A DNA stretch of 23,998 bases from Nitrospirota bacterium (GTDB lineage: Bacteria > NPL-UPA2 > JAADIA01), in NCBI GenBank assembly GCA_013151555.1, contig JAADIA010000039.1:1-23998 (forward strand), given 5' to 3'. Every line of letters begins with the position of its first letter. Within the stretch, counting starts at the first letter, position 1. Shown here piece after piece: positions 21,953 to 23,998 of this stretch. The position numbers and the translations under genes were made by a program. The notes under the pieces are model-generated. The model made no database searches and was not told the DNA's origin. It saw nothing but the letters and a program-made list of their open reading frames with translations.

Positions 21953-23998
21953 TTAAAACTGGCGGAGATAAGCTTTCCTGGCTGACCGGGAAACGGGAGT
22001 ACCGGGATATTCTTTCCTTATCTTCCGGTAGAGCTCTTTGGCCTCCCCCTTCTTGCCGAGATGAAAATAGACCTGGGCCATAAGGAGTTCGGCTTCCGGT
22101 CGCAAAGTTGTATGGGGATTCAGCTCCATTAAGCCCTTCAGTTCATCCAAAGCCCTCACATAGTCCCCTTTCCGGGAGAAATATTTGCTATAAAGCAAGG
22201 GCAGTTCTCCGGATAACTTGGCCAGAGGAAAATTCATCTCCCATTCCTTTAGTTTCTTCAGGGCTACTTCCAACCGGTCCTCTTTTAAATAGGTCTCTAT
22301 CATCTGGAAGTAAGTTCCTTGCTTTATGAGAGCTTCCTTCACGCCCATATCTCTGATAGTCCTTTTCTCCACCTGAGCATATATCTCTTTAGCCTTACGG
22401 TACTCTCCTTTTTTTCTGTAAACATCTCCCACCCTAACCCGGGCCAGGCGCGCTTTATCTTGTCTGGAAGAGGAAGAGCTTAAAATCGATTTGTAGATCT
22501 TTAAAGCCTCATCGTAATCTTTTGTTTTATAAAGGTATAAATCCGCCCGGGCCCATTTCGCTTTGAGGATAAGGTTGCTCTTTCCTCCTTTCTTTACTAT
22601 TCCGGCATAAACAGCGATGGCCTTTCGGGGATCGCTTAACTCATAAGATTCCGCTAAAAGCCAGGTAATCCGGTTGGCAAGCTTCCGGTCATAACGACCA
22701 TATTTTTTCAGATAAGATTCACAGAGAGGGATTAAGTAACGTTTATCAGCGCTACTTTCCAAGAGATTGATATAAGAGAGAAGGCTTTCTTTATCAAGTT
22801 CCCCGAGGGGATAAGTATTGATGATTTGAGCGTAGGAAGAAAGAGAATCCTTGCTCTCAACGGTGAGGTTATCAAGGGATTCTTTTATCCGGACCAGGAA
22901 CTGGAAGCTATCCCTCTCCTTTCCTGCCGTTACCGTAAGAGTAACCGGATAATTCTTTATGCCGATATAGATATGGGAGGGAAAGCGAGCCCTGCTCGTC
23001 GTCCCGTCTCCAAAGTCCCAGAGATAGGACCCCTTTCTATCTTTAAGGCCGTAAGAGCGGTCCCGAAAACTGACCTTGGTATACTGGAGTCCATCCTTTA
23101 TTATCTCATTGTCCTGCGCTACCCGGAAATAAGCAACCAGGCTCCGGGATAACTTTTGATAACTTATCTCCCCGGCCCTCGCCGGATGAAGATAAGCGGA
23201 AGTGGGAATAATTTCCAGCTTATCTTCCCCCGGTCTCTTCCAGGCAGCGATCATAAACTGCGCTCCTTTTTCCTCCCGGTGATAGTAAGCTATCGAGTGT
23301 AACCCCGGACGCAACTCCACCGTCCCGCTATGCTCTCCTCGCATCCCCCCCCATATCTTATGCCGGCCCGGCCACTCAGCTACCCGTTTCCCATCAATGA
23401 AAAGGAAAGAAGCCTCGTCGGAAACCGTAGCTATCCGGTAAGTTCCTCCCTCCTTGATGTTAAGAAAACCCTGGTAAATAGAGAGGTAATTATCATTAGG
23501 ACCATAAGGGTTCAGACCCTGCCAGATCTTATTTACAAAACCTTTCCCGTAAACCTTCCGGCTCTTTCCGAGAAGCCGCTTCATGTCCGTCCAACTGTCG
23601 GCCTTGCCTCCCGGGTCCTCCCGGGTTTCCAGAGTGAGACTAACCTGCGGTTGCCAGGAGAGAGAATCGGTTCGGGAGATAGCGGGATTATTATAATAGA
23701 GAAAAAATCTTTCTCCTTTTCGTTTGGCAGGAAAGATAAGGATGGTTGTTCCTTTTGGCTCGTTCCAGATGATTCGGAAAGGAACTTTCTGCCCTCTCCG
23801 GTCTATTACCACCAGGTCCCCGGACCCTTTGGCAAGATAACCTCCATTAGCAAAGGAGAAGACAGCTACAGGATAATTTTGAGCCGGCGGCTCCCGGACC
23901 TCAATTATTCTCCGGCACTTCCACTGCCTGTTCCACCAGACCGTCTCCGGCGCACCGGCAGCTCTGGGAACAGGTAAGGAGAAGAGAGCCAAACAGAA
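21953..23998 (-). CDS. Secreted PA14-PKD-TPR protein, 5' end beyond the window
   Basis: The frame is open to the right edge. The first in-window residues (FCLALFSLPVPRAAGA) are the end of a signal peptide, so the start codon lies outside. After it comes VWWNRQWKCRRIIEV, a DUF2341-like opening shared with the 13816-15168 protein. Using residue 1 at 23992, a PA14-like lectin domain spans about 148-255 (FLNIKEGGTYRIATVSDEAS, then FIDGKRV, and GLHSIAYYHRE), a PKD domain about 284-356 (YLWDFGDGTTS, YPVTLTVT), and TPR helices about 385-679 (for example DYDEALKIYKSILS, KGEYRKAKEIYAQVEKR). PA14 and PKD suggest glycan binding outside the membrane, and the TPR part suggests protein contacts. No enzyme motif is seen. 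It is followed 27 bp later by the Ig-like exported protein. Confidence 0.85.
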   Translation of the reverse strand, partial: FCLALFSLPVPRAAGAPETVWWNRQWKCRRIIEVREPPAQNYPVAVFSFANGGYLAKGSGDLVVIDRRGQKVPFRIIWNEPKGTTILIFPAKRKGERFFLYYNNPAISRTDSLSWQPQVSLTLETREDPGGKADSWTDMKRLLGKSRKVYGKGFVNKIWQGLNPYGPNDNYLSIYQGFLNIKEGGTYRIATVSDEASFLFIDGKRVAEWPGRHKIWGGMRGEHSGTVELRPGLHSIAYYHREEKGAQFMIAAWKRPGEDKLEIIPTSAYLHPARAGEISYQKLSRSLVAYFRVAQDNEIIKDGLQYTKVSFRDRSYGLKDRKGSYLWDFGDGTTSRARFPSHIYIGIKNYPVTLTVTAGKERDSFQFLVRIKESLDNLTVESKDSLSSYAQIINTYPLGELDKESLLSYINLLESSADKRYLIPLCESYLKKYGRYDRKLANRITWLLAESYELSDPRKAIAVYAGIVKKGGKSNLILKAKWARADLYLYKTKDYDEALKIYKSILSSSSSRQDKARLARVRVGDVYRKKGEYRKAKEIYAQVEKRTIRDMGVKEALIKQGTYFQMIETYLKEDRLEVALKKLKEWEMNFPLAKLSGELPLLYSKYFSRKGDYVRALDELKGLMELNPHTTLRPEAELLMAQVYFHLGKKGEAKELYRKIRKEYPGTPVSRSARKAYLRQF

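Noticed and set aside
23330-23977. 215-codon plus-strand open frame at the right end
   Set aside because: Antisense to the PA14 region of the large secreted protein; composition is a shadow of it.

Overview
The window is a gene-dense bacterial chromosome segment read mostly on the minus strand. It suggests an uncultivated, probably anaerobic bacterium. The core genes (RNase Y with YmdB, TlyA, split exonuclease VII, an arginine-sensitive-type ArgB) fit several deep lineages. The secreted proteins starting near a WWN..W motif, the GT39-like enzyme and the many short intergenic repeats resemble what is seen in candidate phyla such as Omnitrophota or Aerophobota. That is an impression from composition and gene content, not a placement.

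Layout. From 1 to 8.4 kb lies a minus-strand housekeeping block. In transcription order it runs rny, ymdB, xseA, xseB, ispA, tlyA, an 8Fe-8S ferredoxin, argB, argD (argD runs off the left edge). Several junctions overlap (xseA/ymdB, ispA/xseB, tlyA/ispA, argB/ferredoxin), so translation is probably coupled. The gaps between sub-blocks are filled with short repeats. From 8.6 to 10.2 kb a plus-strand multi-pass GT39-like glycosyltransferase faces a minus-strand group of envelope or secreted proteins (10.3-15.2 kb): a protein built of about eleven 30-residue beta repeats, a secreted glycosidase-like TIM-barrel protein, and a secreted WWN..W protein that sits behind an ArsR-like fragment. A tiny membrane protein follows, then comEC split into two overlapping ORFs (15.7-18.1 kb). 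A plus-strand DUF2089-PspC pair (18.3-19.7 kb) is flanked by direct copies of a GGGGACAGGCTACTTT repeat. The right end holds a nitronate monooxygenase-like flavoprotein, an array of hairpins, a secreted Ig-like protein and a large secreted protein with PA14, PKD and TPR regions (cut by the right edge).

The main unexplained signals are these. At least four families of short-period or palindromic repeats occupy gaps, and one has entered the argD coding sequence. Several genes have a -10 box only 5-7 nt before an ATG that lacks a Shine-Dalgarno, which points to leaderless mRNAs. The 30-residue-repeat protein and the repeat-flanked DUF2089-PspC module also stand out. No tRNA, rRNA, CRISPR array or transposase gene was seen.
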